Source: Derxia gummosa DSM 723 (GTDB lineage: Bacteria; Pseudomonadota; Gammaproteobacteria; Burkholderiales; Burkholderiaceae_E). Taken from it: a stretch of 64,000 nt of DNA. Position 1 is the first letter of the stretch; every line of letters begins with the position of its first letter. Under the pieces are notes generated by a model. That model was not told the DNA's origin and ran no database searches. It worked only from the letters and a program-made list of their open reading frames with translations. The stretch lies in the NCBI RefSeq assembly GCF_000482785.1, contig NZ_AXWS01000015.1:1-64000 (forward strand), written 5' to 3'. Position numbers and translations under genes: made by a program. Shown piece by piece: positions 28,935 through 37,445 of this stretch.

Positions 28935-29354
28935 TCAGGCGAGGTGGGCGGGCGGGGCGCGCGGGTTGGCCGTGCGCCAGATCGACAGCGGCCGGCTGGC
29001 GACGAGGAAGAGCGCGGGCAGCGCATGCCGGCCCGCGTCGAGGAAGGCGAAGCCGCCGCTGGCGGGTTCGAGACCGTTGCCGGCGACCGGATGGGCGCAG
29101 TAGCCGCAATGGTCGAGCCCGGGGGCGTGATGGCCGTCGTGGTCGTGATCGGCGTTGCCGATGGCCCCGGCCTTGAGCCAGACCGGCTCGGCGCGGCGGC
29201 TGCCGTCGGCGCGGCAGACCTCGACCAGCACCGACGCATCGCCCGTGGCCGCGAGCCAGCGCGACACGGTGGGCGCGAGCGCGCCCATCAGCATCGCCAG
29301 CAGGGCGAGCCAGAGCGCGACGCGCCTCGCGGCGCTGGTGGGGGCGGCAGACAT
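28935..29354 (-). CDS. DUF2946 family protein with His/Cys metal-like motif
   Basis: A 139-residue protein. After an N-terminal membrane segment (VALWLALLAMLMGALAPTVS) it has VLVEVCRADGSRR and a His-rich DHDHDGHHAPGLDHCGYCAH motif, with a second hydrophobic stretch near HALPALFLVASRPL. This is the DUF2946 layout, a family often found next to copper TonB receptors and PCu(A)C chaperones. The HDHDGHH and CGYC groups probably bind metal; the function is not established. Confidence 0.82.
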   Translation of the reverse strand: MSAAPTSAARRVALWLALLAMLMGALAPTVSRWLAATGDASVLVEVCRADGSRRAEPVWLKAGAIGNADHDHDGHHAPGLDHCGYCAHPVAGNGLEPASGGFAFLDAGRHALPALFLVASRPLSIWRTANPRAPPAHLA

Positions 29355-29422
29355 GGGCGCGGAAGGTAGCACGCTGTCACCGGCATTCGGCTGACGGAAG
29401 GCAAGGGCCGGCCGCCGGGGAT

Positions 29423-31522
29423 TCAGGGCGGGCTGGCGAGGCGGCGCAGGGCGCGCGCCCAGTCGCGCAGGTCGGCGAGCGTGCCGGCGAGGCCGGAGCG
29501 CGCGGGCGTCGCGGCGGGCTGGGCGGGTGGCGCGAGCTGGGCAGGGCCGGCGGCATTGCCGGGCCGCCTGGCGTTTGCCGGGCCGGCGCCGGCTTGCCCC
29601 GGTGGCGCCGGGGCGGCGGGCGCGCTTGCGGCGTCGGGCAGCGGACCGCCGCCCGGCACCGCGCCCATGGACTGGCCCGGTTGCGTGCCGCCGGCGCGCG
29701 CGGTCGTGCCGGGCGGCGTGGTCGCCAATGCGCGCGCTGACGCCCCGGGCCGGGCGACGGCGGACGCCGGGCGCGGTGACGGGCGCAGGCTGCTGTCGCG
29801 CCGCTTCGGCTGCATGTGGGCCGACCAGTCGGCGGCGTACTCGACCGGAGCCGGATCGTTGAGCGGCGCGCGCGCGGCGTCGAGGAAGGTGACAGTCAGG
29901 TCGGCCTCGGCGCCGAGCCGGGTGAAATCGACGCAGGGCGGGCGCCGCGCGGGCGCGGTCGTGGCGACGGCGGCAGCGCCACTGCCGGCGTTGCCAGGGG
30001 CGCCGGTCGCGTCCGTGCCGAGCCCGGCCCCTTCCGGCGGCAGGTCGGCGCAATCGGGCACCCAGCCCCATTCGAGCGGCGCGAGGCCGGCGTCGACGGG
30101 CGCGAAGCCGCCGCGCGGGCCGGCGCCGCGCACCAGCAGCAGGCCGGCGTGGCGGCCGACCGTGGCCCAGTCGGTCGGGCCGGGCAGACCGGGGCCGGCG
30201 ACGATCACGTACTGGAGCGCGCGCGGCGGGCTGTCGATCTCGATGTCGAGCTTGCGTTCGTAGCGCTGGATGCCGGGGCGGAACTCGACCGGCTGCTGGA
30301 GCTGGCTCACGAGCCTCACCTCGGCCACGCGGCGGTTGCCCGCGAGACGCCAGCGGCCGTCGGCGGTCTGGCGCAGCTCGGTGCTGTCGCGGCCCGATTC
30401 GCCGGCGCCGTTGCGCCAGTCGTAGCCCACGCGCAGCAAGCGGCCGTCGCGGCCGCGGCCGAGGATGCGCGGCATGCCGAGATGGAAGCCGGCGTTCTCC
30501 GGCGCCAGCCAGCCCTGCGGTGAAAGCGTTTGCACGAGATCGCGGCCGTCATGCAGGAAGCCGGGGTCGAACAGCGCGAGCAGGGCCGGATCGCCGGCCG
30601 GGGGCAGCCCGTGGCCGAACAGCGCGTTGAGCCGCGCGAAGCTGGCGCGGGCGGCGGCGAGGTCGACGCCCGCGCCCGCGAGCTGGGCGGCGGTGGGGGC
30701 CGGCAGGGCGTCGCGGTCGTCGCGGCGGGCGAGGTCGTCGTCGAGCACGATGCCGGTCACGAGGTCACGGATGCGGGCGCGGCGGGTGGCGTCGTCGATG
30801 CTCACGCGCAGCACGGCGAGCGCGCCGTCGAAGCCACGTCCGTCGGTGGCGAAGCGCGCGCGCAGCCAGTCGAAGTCGCGCGCCACGCCGAAGGCGGCGA
30901 GCAGCGGGCGCAGCCGGAAGTCGAGCGTGTCGCGCGCGGCGTCGAGTTCGCTGCGGCTCAGGCGCGCGGCGTCGGGCGCGTCGAAGAAGCGCGCCGGCGC
31001 GAGGCCGGCGACGTTGCCGAGCACGAGGTCGGACAGCGGCGTGATGGCGATGTGGCGGCCGATGTCCTCGCGCAGCGCGGCGGCGTGGAGGTCGAGGCCG
31101 CGCTCGTCGGCGACGACGCTGGCGCGCAGCACGAAGGGCGGGCGCAGGTCGGCGACGGCGAGGCGGAAGCGGCCGGCGTCGTCGAGTCGGGCTTCGCGTC
31201 GTTGGCCGGCGGCGTCGCGCAGCAGCACGGTGCCGCTCACCGGGCCACCGGCGGCGACCGTGCCGTCGAGGCAGCGCGTGGGGCAGGGCGCGAGCGGGCG
31301 GACGGCGGGCGAGGCAGGCGAGGCGGGCGAAGTGGGCGAAGTGGGCGAGGGCGCGGTGCCGGCCGGTGGCGCGGCGGACGCGGAAAGCGGCGCGGCGGCG
31401 GCCGGCGTCGTGGTGACCGGCGTCGCGCTGGCCGGCCAGGCGGGCAGGAGCGTCGCCGGTAGTAGCGCGGGTGCGAGCAGCGCGATCAGCGCCGCGCGCG
31501 ATCGGAAGGGAAAACGAGGCAT
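29423..31522 (-). CDS. Large exported protein of unknown function
   Basis: A 699-residue protein with a signal peptide (RSRAALIALLAPALLPATLL). A Ser/Pro/Thr linker (TSPTSPASPASPA) precedes CPTRCLDGTVAAGGPVSGTV, which looks like the start of a carboxypeptidase-regulatory-like or bacterial Ig-type domain. The middle is alpha/beta with no motif I recognise (ARFFDAPDAARLSRSELDAA, GFHLGMPRILGRGRDGRLLR). Two Cys pairs may form disulfides (CPTRC; CADL...PPCVD). The last 150 residues are Pro/Ala-rich. It lies between DUF2946 and the TonB receptor, so it is probably a periplasmic or surface component of metal uptake. Confidence 0.7.
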   Translation of the reverse strand: MPRFPFRSRAALIALLAPALLPATLLPAWPASATPVTTTPAAAAPLSASAAPPAGTAPSPTSPTSPASPASPAVRPLAPCPTRCLDGTVAAGGPVSGTVLLRDAAGQRREARLDDAGRFRLAVADLRPPFVLRASVVADERGLDLHAAALREDIGRHIAITPLSDLVLGNVAGLAPARFFDAPDAARLSRSELDAARDTLDFRLRPLLAAFGVARDFDWLRARFATDGRGFDGALAVLRVSIDDATRRARIRDLVTGIVLDDDLARRDDRDALPAPTAAQLAGAGVDLAAARASFARLNALFGHGLPPAGDPALLALFDPGFLHDGRDLVQTLSPQGWLAPENAGFHLGMPRILGRGRDGRLLRVGYDWRNGAGESGRDSTELRQTADGRWRLAGNRRVAEVRLVSQLQQPVEFRPGIQRYERKLDIEIDSPPRALQYVIVAGPGLPGPTDWATVGRHAGLLLVRGAGPRGGFAPVDAGLAPLEWGWVPDCADLPPEGAGLGTDATGAPGNAGSGAAAVATTAPARRPPCVDFTRLGAEADLTVTFLDAARAPLNDPAPVEYAADWSAHMQPKRRDSSLRPSPRPASAVARPGASARALATTPPGTTARAGGTQPGQSMGAVPGGGPLPDAASAPAAPAPPGQAGAGPANARRPGNAAGPAQLAPPAQPAATPARSGLAGTLADLRDWARALRRLASPP

Positions 31523-31655
31523 GGGTGGCAGGGTCGTCGGCGTGCGCCGGGCGGCCGGGCAAGGCGGAGGAAACGGTCCGCACCAGATGCGCGAAGCCGC
31601 GTCGTCACGCCAGCCCCCGCGCGCGGCGCGCGTGACCGATTGCGCCGAACCGCGC

Positions 31656-33755
31656 TCAGAACATCCACGCCAGCGTCAGCCGCGCCGACCTCGGCTCGAC
31701 CGGATGGAAATGCCGGTCGGCCACCGCCGCCGTTTCGCCCGGTAGACGCGATTCGTAGAAGTAGTCGATGTCGCTCGCGCGCCGGTCGAACAGGTTGAAC
31801 ACGTCGAGCGTCAGCCGCAGATCGGGCCGCGCGCGCCAGCCGAGCCGCGCCTGCGCCAGCACCGTGCTGGCCGAGCGCTGGCTTCCGTCTTCCACCAGCG
31901 GACGCGGGCCGAACCAGCGCCATTGCAGCTGGCCCGAGAACGGCCCGTTCTCGCCGCCGATGCCGAGCGAGCCGGCCTTGCCGATCGCGCCCGGAATGCG
32001 GTCGGCGCCCGCCGCCACGCCCTCGCCCACGTAACGCGCGCGCGACAGCGCGAGATCGGCATCGACGATCAGGCCGGGCAGCGGCCGCCAGTTGGCGCTC
32101 AGCTCGACGCCGTGGCGCGTGCTCGCATGCGTCGGCTCGGTGTCGCCCGCGTCGCCCACGAACACCAGCTCCGACGCGAGATCGAGCCGCCACAGCGCCG
32201 CCGACAGCCGCAGCTCGTCGATGGCCTCGGTGCGCAGGCCCAGCTCGGCGCCCTTGCTGCGCACCAGCGCCGGCACCGCGCCCGCCGCCGTGCCTTCGCG
32301 CGGCGACACGCGCGCCACCGTGCCGCGCGCGTCGTTGCCGTGGAAGCCCGTGCCCGCGTTGAGGAAGACCTCGGTCGCCGCCCACGGCCCGGCCACGAAG
32401 GACAGCTTGGGCGAGGCCAGCGTCGCGGCGCTGCCGCCGCTGTTGGCGGCGAGGCTCGATGTCACGTCGGCGTCGGCGCGATCGACGCGCAGCCCGCCGA
32501 TCGCGCGCAGCCAGGGCGCGAGCCTGAGCGTCGTCTCGCCGAAGATGCCGACGAGAGACTGCTTCACCTCGCTTTCCTGCGTGGTGCCGGTGCGCGTGCG
32601 CGCCACCGTCGTGTACAGGCCGACGGGTGCGAGTCGGTCGAAGCGCGCCTGCACGCCGAGGCGGTGCGTCGCGGGCAGGCCCAGCAGCGTGCCGTCGACG
32701 CTGCGCGCGAGACTGCCGCCGACGGTGGTGCGACGCTCGGCCTGCTCGAACTGGTCGCCGTCGGCGGGGCTGTCGAGCCAGTAGGTGAAGTTGGAATACA
32801 GGTTCAGCTTCGAGCGCACGGCATACAGGCTTGCGCTCCAGTCGCCGTCGTCGAGCGCCTGGCGGTGGTTGAACGACAGGCTCGCGCGTGCGCTGCGGCC
32901 ACCGTCGCTCGGGTCGAGGCTGGCGTAGCGGTCGAGGCCGGCGGCCACGGCGCGCGCGGGGATCTGGTCGGTCGCGGTCCAGCCGGCCTGGCTGTGCATG
33001 GCGGTGAGGCTGGTGTCGGCGCCGCCGAGGTGGCGACTCCAGCGCAGCAGGGCGCTGGTGCGGGCGAGGTTCTCGGGCACGCGCCAGGGGCCGTCGGCAC
33101 GGCTGTGGTCGAGGGCGGCGAGCAGGCTGCCGGCGGCGCCCTCGGCGTCGAGGTCGGTCGAGCCGGCCAGCAGCGCGCGCCGGTAGCCGTAACTGCCGGC
33201 GGTGATCTGCGCGAGCCGGGCGGGCAGGGTGTCGCGCAGCGCGAGCCGGGCGCTGCCGGCCGAGGCGAAGTCGCCGTCGTCGGCCGCGTAGGGGCCCTTA
33301 CGGTAGTCGATGCGGCGCACGAGCTCGGGGATGACGAAGCCGAGGTCGGTATAGCCCTGACCGTGCGCATGCGTGGGCGAATTGACCGGCATGCCGTCAA
33401 CCCAGGTGGCGAAGTCGGTGCCGTGGTCGAGGTTGAAGCCGCGCAGGAAATACTGGTTGGCCTTGCCGTCGCCGCTGTGCTGGGTCACGACGACGCCGGG
33501 CACGAATTCGAGCAGTTCGCCGGTGCGCAGCAGCGGGCGCGATTCGATCAGCGCGCCGGTCACGGCGCCTTCGCTCGCGGCATTGGACGTGCCAACGCCG
33601 TTGTCATAGTGGATGCGGAATTCGCGCCGCTCGAGCGTGGTGCTGGCGCCGGGGCCGCCGGGCGCGGTGGTGGCGGATTCGGCGCCCGCGCCGGTCGGCA
33701 CGACGGCGGCGAGGGTGAGCGCGAGGGGCGCGAGGCGGGCGGGGCAGGTCGGCAT
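31656..33755 (-). CDS. TonB-dependent outer-membrane receptor (metal/metallophore uptake)
   Basis: A 699-residue receptor with a Sec signal (RLAPLALTLAAVVPTGAGAE), a plug domain (LLRTGELLEFVPGVVVTQHS, NQYFLRGFNLDHGTDFATWV) and a 22-strand barrel ending in Phe (ARLTLAWMF). The plug has a His-bearing MPVNSPTHAHGQGYTDLGF segment. The start at 33755 is chosen for its signal peptide; an upstream in-frame ATG at 33875 adds unrelated sequence. It heads the eight-gene minus-strand cluster, just downstream of a NikR-box-like dyad. Neighbours suggest copper, the dyad suggests nickel; substrate is unresolved. Confidence 0.88.
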   Translation of the reverse strand: MPTCPARLAPLALTLAAVVPTGAGAESATTAPGGPGASTTLERREFRIHYDNGVGTSNAASEGAVTGALIESRPLLRTGELLEFVPGVVVTQHSGDGKANQYFLRGFNLDHGTDFATWVDGMPVNSPTHAHGQGYTDLGFVIPELVRRIDYRKGPYAADDGDFASAGSARLALRDTLPARLAQITAGSYGYRRALLAGSTDLDAEGAAGSLLAALDHSRADGPWRVPENLARTSALLRWSRHLGGADTSLTAMHSQAGWTATDQIPARAVAAGLDRYASLDPSDGGRSARASLSFNHRQALDDGDWSASLYAVRSKLNLYSNFTYWLDSPADGDQFEQAERRTTVGGSLARSVDGTLLGLPATHRLGVQARFDRLAPVGLYTTVARTRTGTTQESEVKQSLVGIFGETTLRLAPWLRAIGGLRVDRADADVTSSLAANSGGSAATLASPKLSFVAGPWAATEVFLNAGTGFHGNDARGTVARVSPREGTAAGAVPALVRSKGAELGLRTEAIDELRLSAALWRLDLASELVFVGDAGDTEPTHASTRHGVELSANWRPLPGLIVDADLALSRARYVGEGVAAGADRIPGAIGKAGSLGIGGENGPFSGQLQWRWFGPRPLVEDGSQRSASTVLAQARLGWRARPDLRLTLDVFNLFDRRASDIDYFYESRLPGETAAVADRHFHPVEPRSARLTLAWMF

Positions 33756-33773
33756 GAGGCGGGAGCATCGCGC

Positions 33774-33802
33774 TGTATGAAGAATCAGATATTGCTCATA
33801 CA
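33774..33802 (-). promoter_or_regulatory. NikR-box-like dyad upstream of the TonB receptor cluster
   Basis: TGTATGA-N15-TCATACA is a perfect 7-base dyad in a short A/T-rich patch, 19-47 bases before the receptor start. E. coli NikR binds GTATGA-N16-TCATAC, so both half-sites are identical and the spacer is one base shorter. NikR is encoded at 361-879. The position over the probable core promoter suits repression. Confidence 0.65.
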
Positions 33803-33902
33803 CATTCCGTGCCGGCTGATGCCGCGCGGGCGATCGTCGCCGGAGCCGGGAACTTCCGCGCCCCGGCGCACCCAAGCGAGGCCGGCCGCATCAGGCGCCC
33901 GC

Positions 33903-33930
33903 CGACGTCCGACGTCCGACGTCCGACGCC
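33903..33930. repeat. 7-base tandem repeat (CGACGTC)
   Basis: Three exact copies of CGACGTC (33903, 33910, 33917) and one variant CGACGCC lie just before the DUF429 gene. It is a short simple repeat in non-coding DNA. Confidence 0.8.
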
Positions 33931-33963
33931 CGTTTCCCCCCGACTTCGCCCGCTCCCATCGCC

Positions 33964-34815
33964 ATGTCCGCCACGCCGCCCGCCATTCTCGGCATCGACT
34001 TCAGCTCGGCCCCGAGCCGCCGCAAGCCCATCACCGTTGCGCGCGGGCGGGCCGAGGGCGGGCTGCTGATGCTCGACCGCATCGACGAGCTGCCGACGCT
34101 TGCCGGCTTCGAGGCGCTGCTGGCCGAGCCGGGGCCGTGGATCGGCGGCTTCGACTTCCCCTTCGGCTGGCCGCGCGAACTGGCGCTGCACGAGGCCTGG
34201 CCCGGCGCCGCCGATGACGACTGGCGCCACCTCATGGCGCACAGCTGCGCGCTCGACCGGCCGGCGCTGCGCGAGCGTTTTCGCGCCTTCTGCGCGGCGC
34301 GGCCGGCGGGCGGCAAGTTCGCGCACCGGGCGACCGACCGCCTGGCCGGCTCCAGCCCGTCGATGAAATGGGTGAATCCGCCGGTCGCGTGGATGCTGCA
34401 CGCGGGCGTGCCCCGGCTGATCGCGGCGGGCGTGAGCATTCCGGGTCTGCTCGCGGGCGATCCGGCGCGTGTCGCGCTGGAGGCCTATCCAGGCGTGCTG
34501 GCGCGTTTCGTCACGCGCGACAGCTACAAGAGCGATGACCGGCGTCGCCACACGCGCGAGCGCGCCGCCGTGCGGGCGCGGCTGCTGGCGGCGGCCTGCG
34601 CCGGCGAACTGGGGCTGGAGGTGAGACTGAGGCTGGGCGAGGCCGAGGCGGCAGCGCTCATCGAGGACGGCAGCGGCGACCGGCTCGACGCGCTGCTCTG
34701 CGCGCTTCAGGCTGCGGCGGCGCGGCTGAGGCCGGGCTGGGGACTGCCGGTGCGGATCGATCCGCTCGAGGGCTGGATCGCCGGGTTGCCGCTGCGCGCC
34801 GAGGCGGCGGCCTGA
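33964..34815 (+). CDS. DUF429-family RNase H-fold protein (predicted nuclease)
   Basis: A 283-residue cytoplasmic protein. The first strand GIDFSSAPSRRKPITVARG carries the leading Asp of the RNase H-like fold. WIGGFDFPFGWPREL adds a second acidic strand, VALEAYPGVLARFV supplies a third, and GSGDRLDALLCALQAAAARL the final acidic helix. This is the DUF429/predicted-nuclease pattern. It is single-gene, divergent from the TonB receptor cluster, with no partner that explains a role. Confidence 0.75.
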   Translation: MSATPPAILGIDFSSAPSRRKPITVARGRAEGGLLMLDRIDELPTLAGFEALLAEPGPWIGGFDFPFGWPRELALHEAWPGAADDDWRHLMAHSCALDRPALRERFRAFCAARPAGGKFAHRATDRLAGSSPSMKWVNPPVAWMLHAGVPRLIAAGVSIPGLLAGDPARVALEAYPGVLARFVTRDSYKSDDRRRHTRERAAVRARLLAAACAGELGLEVRLRLGEAEAAALIEDGSGDRLDALLCALQAAAARLRPGWGLPVRIDPLEGWIAGLPLRAEAAA

Positions 34816-34896
34816 GCCAGCTGGCGCGACGGCGCAGGTCCGCCGCGAGGCCAACCGGCGCCGAGGCACCGACGCAGCCGGCTCGGCAGGCCTGTT

Positions 34897-35241
34897 TTAG
34901 TGCGCGAGCAACTCGGCGCGACGGCGCAGCTCGCGCGCCAGCAGGATCTGGCGCGGCGACAGCGCCACTTCTTCCAGCCGTGCGAGCTGGTCGGGCAGGT
35001 TGGCGCGGCAGCGCTCGCGCCAGTGCTCGGGCAGTTCGCTGTCGGTGGCGGTGCTGACGAGCACGCGCGCGGTGGTTTCGGCCGTCTCCCACGGGTCGAG
35101 CTTGCCGTAGCGCACCATCAGGCCGCCCACCTGGACGAACTGATCGACCATTTCCGGTTGCTCGGGATGCAGGGCGCAACGCACGCGCATCGCGACGAAA
35201 TCCCATTTTTGGTGATCGTTCAGCTCGAAGAAATAGCTCAC
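34897..35241 (-). CDS. Hypothetical protein with possible FNR-type control
   Basis: A 114-residue protein beginning at GTG 35241 (VSYFFELNDHQKWDFVAMRV), preceded by AGG-type bases. An in-frame ATG at 35316 would add 25 basic residues unlike the rest. No family is recognised. It has a helical C-terminal half rich in Arg and Leu (LPDQLARLEEVALSPRQILL). An FNR-like site lies 66 bases upstream (35307-35320), hinting at oxygen-dependent expression. Confidence 0.6.
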   Translation of the reverse strand: MSYFFELNDHQKWDFVAMRVRCALHPEQPEMVDQFVQVGGLMVRYGKLDPWETAETTARVLVSTATDSELPEHWRERCRANLPDQLARLEEVALSPRQILLARELRRRAELLAH

Positions 35242-35306
35242 GGCAGTACCTGAAGACGGACGGGTTGAAGGGCGCCGAAGGATCGCCTTGCCGCGCCGCA
35301 CAACCG

Positions 35307-35320
35307 TTGAGCGCAATCAA
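35307..35320. promoter_or_regulatory. FNR/ANR-like binding site
   Basis: TTGAG-CGCA-ATCAA differs by one base from TTGAT-N4-ATCAA. Its centre is about 72 bases upstream of the GTG start of the minus-strand gene at 34897-35241. No other gene starts nearby. Confidence 0.45.
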
Positions 35321-35453
35321 TGTCCGTAGATTACGTAGGGGCATTGCTGCCTCTCACGTCTCAGCCCGGCACGGCCGCATCCGGACCGCGCCCGCCCCCC
35401 GGATGCCGGTCGTCGCCTCCTCAATGCCGGAGCGGCGCGGCCCGCACACCATC

Positions 35454-36365
35454 TCAAGACCGGGGCGCGCGCGTGCACACCCACACCGCGCCCATCGTCA
35501 GCGCGAAGCCCGCGAGCGCCGTCGCCGACAGCCGCTCGCCGAAAGCCGCGAAGCCCATGACCGCCGCCACGCCCGGCACCAGATAGAACAGGCTCGCCAC
35601 TTTGGCCGCGCTGCCGGCGCGGATCAGCATCGACAGCATCGTTGCGCCGAGCGCCGAGTTGACGAAGATGAGCCAGCCCATGGTGCCCGCCATGCCGGCC
35701 GACCAGTCCGCCGCGAAGCCTTCCAGCCCGGCCGCGAACGGCAGGCTCGCGAGCGTCGCCGCCACGTACTGGATGCAGGCGCCGCTGCGCAGGTCCATGC
35801 GGGCGCAGAAGCGCTTCTGGTACAGCGTGCCGAGCGTCAGCCCCGCCAGCGCCAGCACGATCAGCCCGTAGGCTGCCGGCGCCGCACTGCCGTTGCCGAG
35901 CTTGTTGGCCACCACCAGCCCCACGCCCGCCAGCCCGGCGCCCAGGCCGATCCACTGGCGCGCCGTCGTGCGCTCGCCCAGCAGCGGCGCCGCGAGCGCG
36001 GCGGTGGCGATCGGCATCAGTCCGATGATCAGCGCCGACACCCCGGCCGACACGCCCTGCCTCAGCCCGAAGTACAGCGCGTTGAACTGCACCGCCTGCG
36101 CCAGCAACCCGGTGATGGCCAGATGCATCGCCTCGCGCCCGCGCGGCCAGCGCGCGCCGCTCACGACGGCGGCGCCGCCCAGCAGGAGCGCCACGCAGGC
36201 AAAGCGCAGGCAGCACACGGTGAACGGCCCGGCGTGGTTGAGGCTCAGCTTGCCGGCTACATAGCCGGTGCTCCACAGCAGGATGAAGGCGCCAGGCAGG
36301 AAGCGCGGCGTGGTGAATTGATGGGCGCTGGCGGAAGCGGTCGCGCGGGCCGTCGCGTCGGGCAT
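35454..36365 (-). CDS. EamA/DMT-superfamily metabolite exporter
   Basis: A 303-residue inner-membrane protein with ten hydrophobic helices in two EamA repeats. The first repeat starts GAFILLWSTGYVAGKLSLNH and ends with LMPIATAALAAPLLGERTTA; the second includes WLIFVNSALGATMLSMLIRA and LVPGVAAVMGFAAFGERLSA. Both repeats keep the GE-R loop typical of the family. The substrate cannot be predicted. It is monocistronic by position. Confidence 0.9.
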   Translation of the reverse strand: MPDATARATASASAHQFTTPRFLPGAFILLWSTGYVAGKLSLNHAGPFTVCCLRFACVALLLGGAAVVSGARWPRGREAMHLAITGLLAQAVQFNALYFGLRQGVSAGVSALIIGLMPIATAALAAPLLGERTTARQWIGLGAGLAGVGLVVANKLGNGSAAPAAYGLIVLALAGLTLGTLYQKRFCARMDLRSGACIQYVAATLASLPFAAGLEGFAADWSAGMAGTMGWLIFVNSALGATMLSMLIRAGSAAKVASLFYLVPGVAAVMGFAAFGERLSATALAGFALTMGAVWVCTRAPRS

Positions 36366-36494
36366 GGCGGTCTCCGGGCCGCGTCATGGCACGGCCTTGT
36401 CGTTGCGTGGTCGGATGGTCCGACCACCGGGTGGCCATGCTGCGACGTACTGCGGCGGCGCACAACGCGGACTTACCTGAAGCCCGCCGACATG

Positions 36495-36529
36495 AAAACG
36501 GCCCGGCAGCCGCGAGGCCGCCGGGCCGT
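36495..36529 (-). terminator. Intrinsic terminator of the HD-domain gene
   Basis: Read on the minus strand, ACGGCCCGGC / GCCGGGCCGT form a perfect 10-base stem with a 12-base loop followed by TTTTC, 27 bases after the stop of the gene at 36556-37092. Confidence 0.85.
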
Positions 36530-36555
36530 GGAAGCGGCGCCGGGCGCCGTCCTGT

Positions 36556-37092
36556 TCAGCGCGTCGCCACCGTCGCCAGCGATTCGAGCACGCGGCCAAA
36601 GTGATGCAGCGACTGCGTTTCCATCTCGGGCTTGCGCGCCATGTCGTCATAGCGGCGCAGGCGCACCGCGTCGTAGGCGAACTCGTTGTGCATGAAGCGC
36701 TCGACCTCGGCCTCGTCCATCGGGCCGCCCTGCTCGACCAGGCTCATCTGCGACGGCGGCGACAGGCTCTCCTCGTAATCGGGCTCGACCGCGCAGAGAT
36801 AGCGCTTGGCCGCCACGTGCAGTCGGATCGGTTCGAGCACGGCCGGCTCGAACAGGTCGGCCAGCGCGGCCAGCGCGGCCTCGGACGAGCGCGGGCCGTC
36901 GGGCAGCAGGCGCAGCAGCGAGGCAATGTCGTGCATGAAACAGGCGGCGATGATCTCCGGAGCCTCGCCCGAGCGCTCGGCGAGCGTGGCGGTCTGGAGC
37001 GCGTGCTGGAGATGACTGACCGTCTCCGCTCCATAGGGGGCTGAGCCGTGGTGCGCGTAGAGGTCGAGGATGTCTTGGACGTCTCGAATCAT
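36556..37092 (-). CDS. PhnZ-like HD-domain protein with an altered metal site
   Basis: A 178-residue HD-domain protein of the PhnZ/phosphonate-operon group of mixed-valent diiron oxygenases. It keeps the Tyr and Glu of the loop PYGAETVSHLQHALQTATLA (Tyr20, Glu23, His30), the HD pair in CFMHDIA (His54-Asp55), RLHVAAKRYLCAVEP and the final Asp of VRLRRYDDMAR. From memory of the family, the usual RHEE-type motif between the HD pair and the later His is replaced by RSSE, removing one expected His ligand. No phosphonate genes lie nearby. The start at 37092 matches the family. Confidence 0.75.
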   Translation of the reverse strand: MIRDVQDILDLYAHHGSAPYGAETVSHLQHALQTATLAERSGEAPEIIAACFMHDIASLLRLLPDGPRSSEAALAALADLFEPAVLEPIRLHVAAKRYLCAVEPDYEESLSPPSQMSLVEQGGPMDEAEVERFMHNEFAYDAVRLRRYDDMARKPEMETQSLHHFGRVLESLATVATR

Positions 37093-37445
37093 GGCTTTCT
37101 CCCGATCAGGAAATGCCCGCGGCCACCGGCCGTCTTGCCGGACGGGCGGGCGGGGTCGAACGCAGGGACTGGGGAAGCGCACGCCGCTCCCGGCGTCGGC
37201 CATGCCGGCTGCCGTCGGTCCGGGCGCACGCCGGACACGAAGCGGATGGCGGTGAAAACCTTTCGGTACCGCGCATCGTGCGAATGGCGAGAGTGGCGGC
37301 CACGCGGGGCGGCTGCCATCAGCGTTTTCCTGAAGCCGGAGCTGGCACGGCAGCTTGCGCGGGCGCGAGTGCGCCTGCCCCCCGGTGCGGGCAAGAAACA
37401 GGCAACAGGCGCAGGTCCGGGCGGTGAGGGTGAGTGCGGCCGTTC
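37093..37445. other. 353-base stretch without a recognised gene
   Basis: Between the HD gene and the degenerate kinase gene. Short overlapping frames exist but none has family features, a good ribosome site or consistent codon use. It presumably holds the HD promoter at its left end. No repeat or strong hairpin was seen. Confidence 0.5.

Noticed and set aside
29355-29422. A terminator between DUF2946 and the 699-residue gene splitting the metal cluster
   Set aside because: No stable hairpin with a T tract was found; the gap is short and the direction is unchanged.
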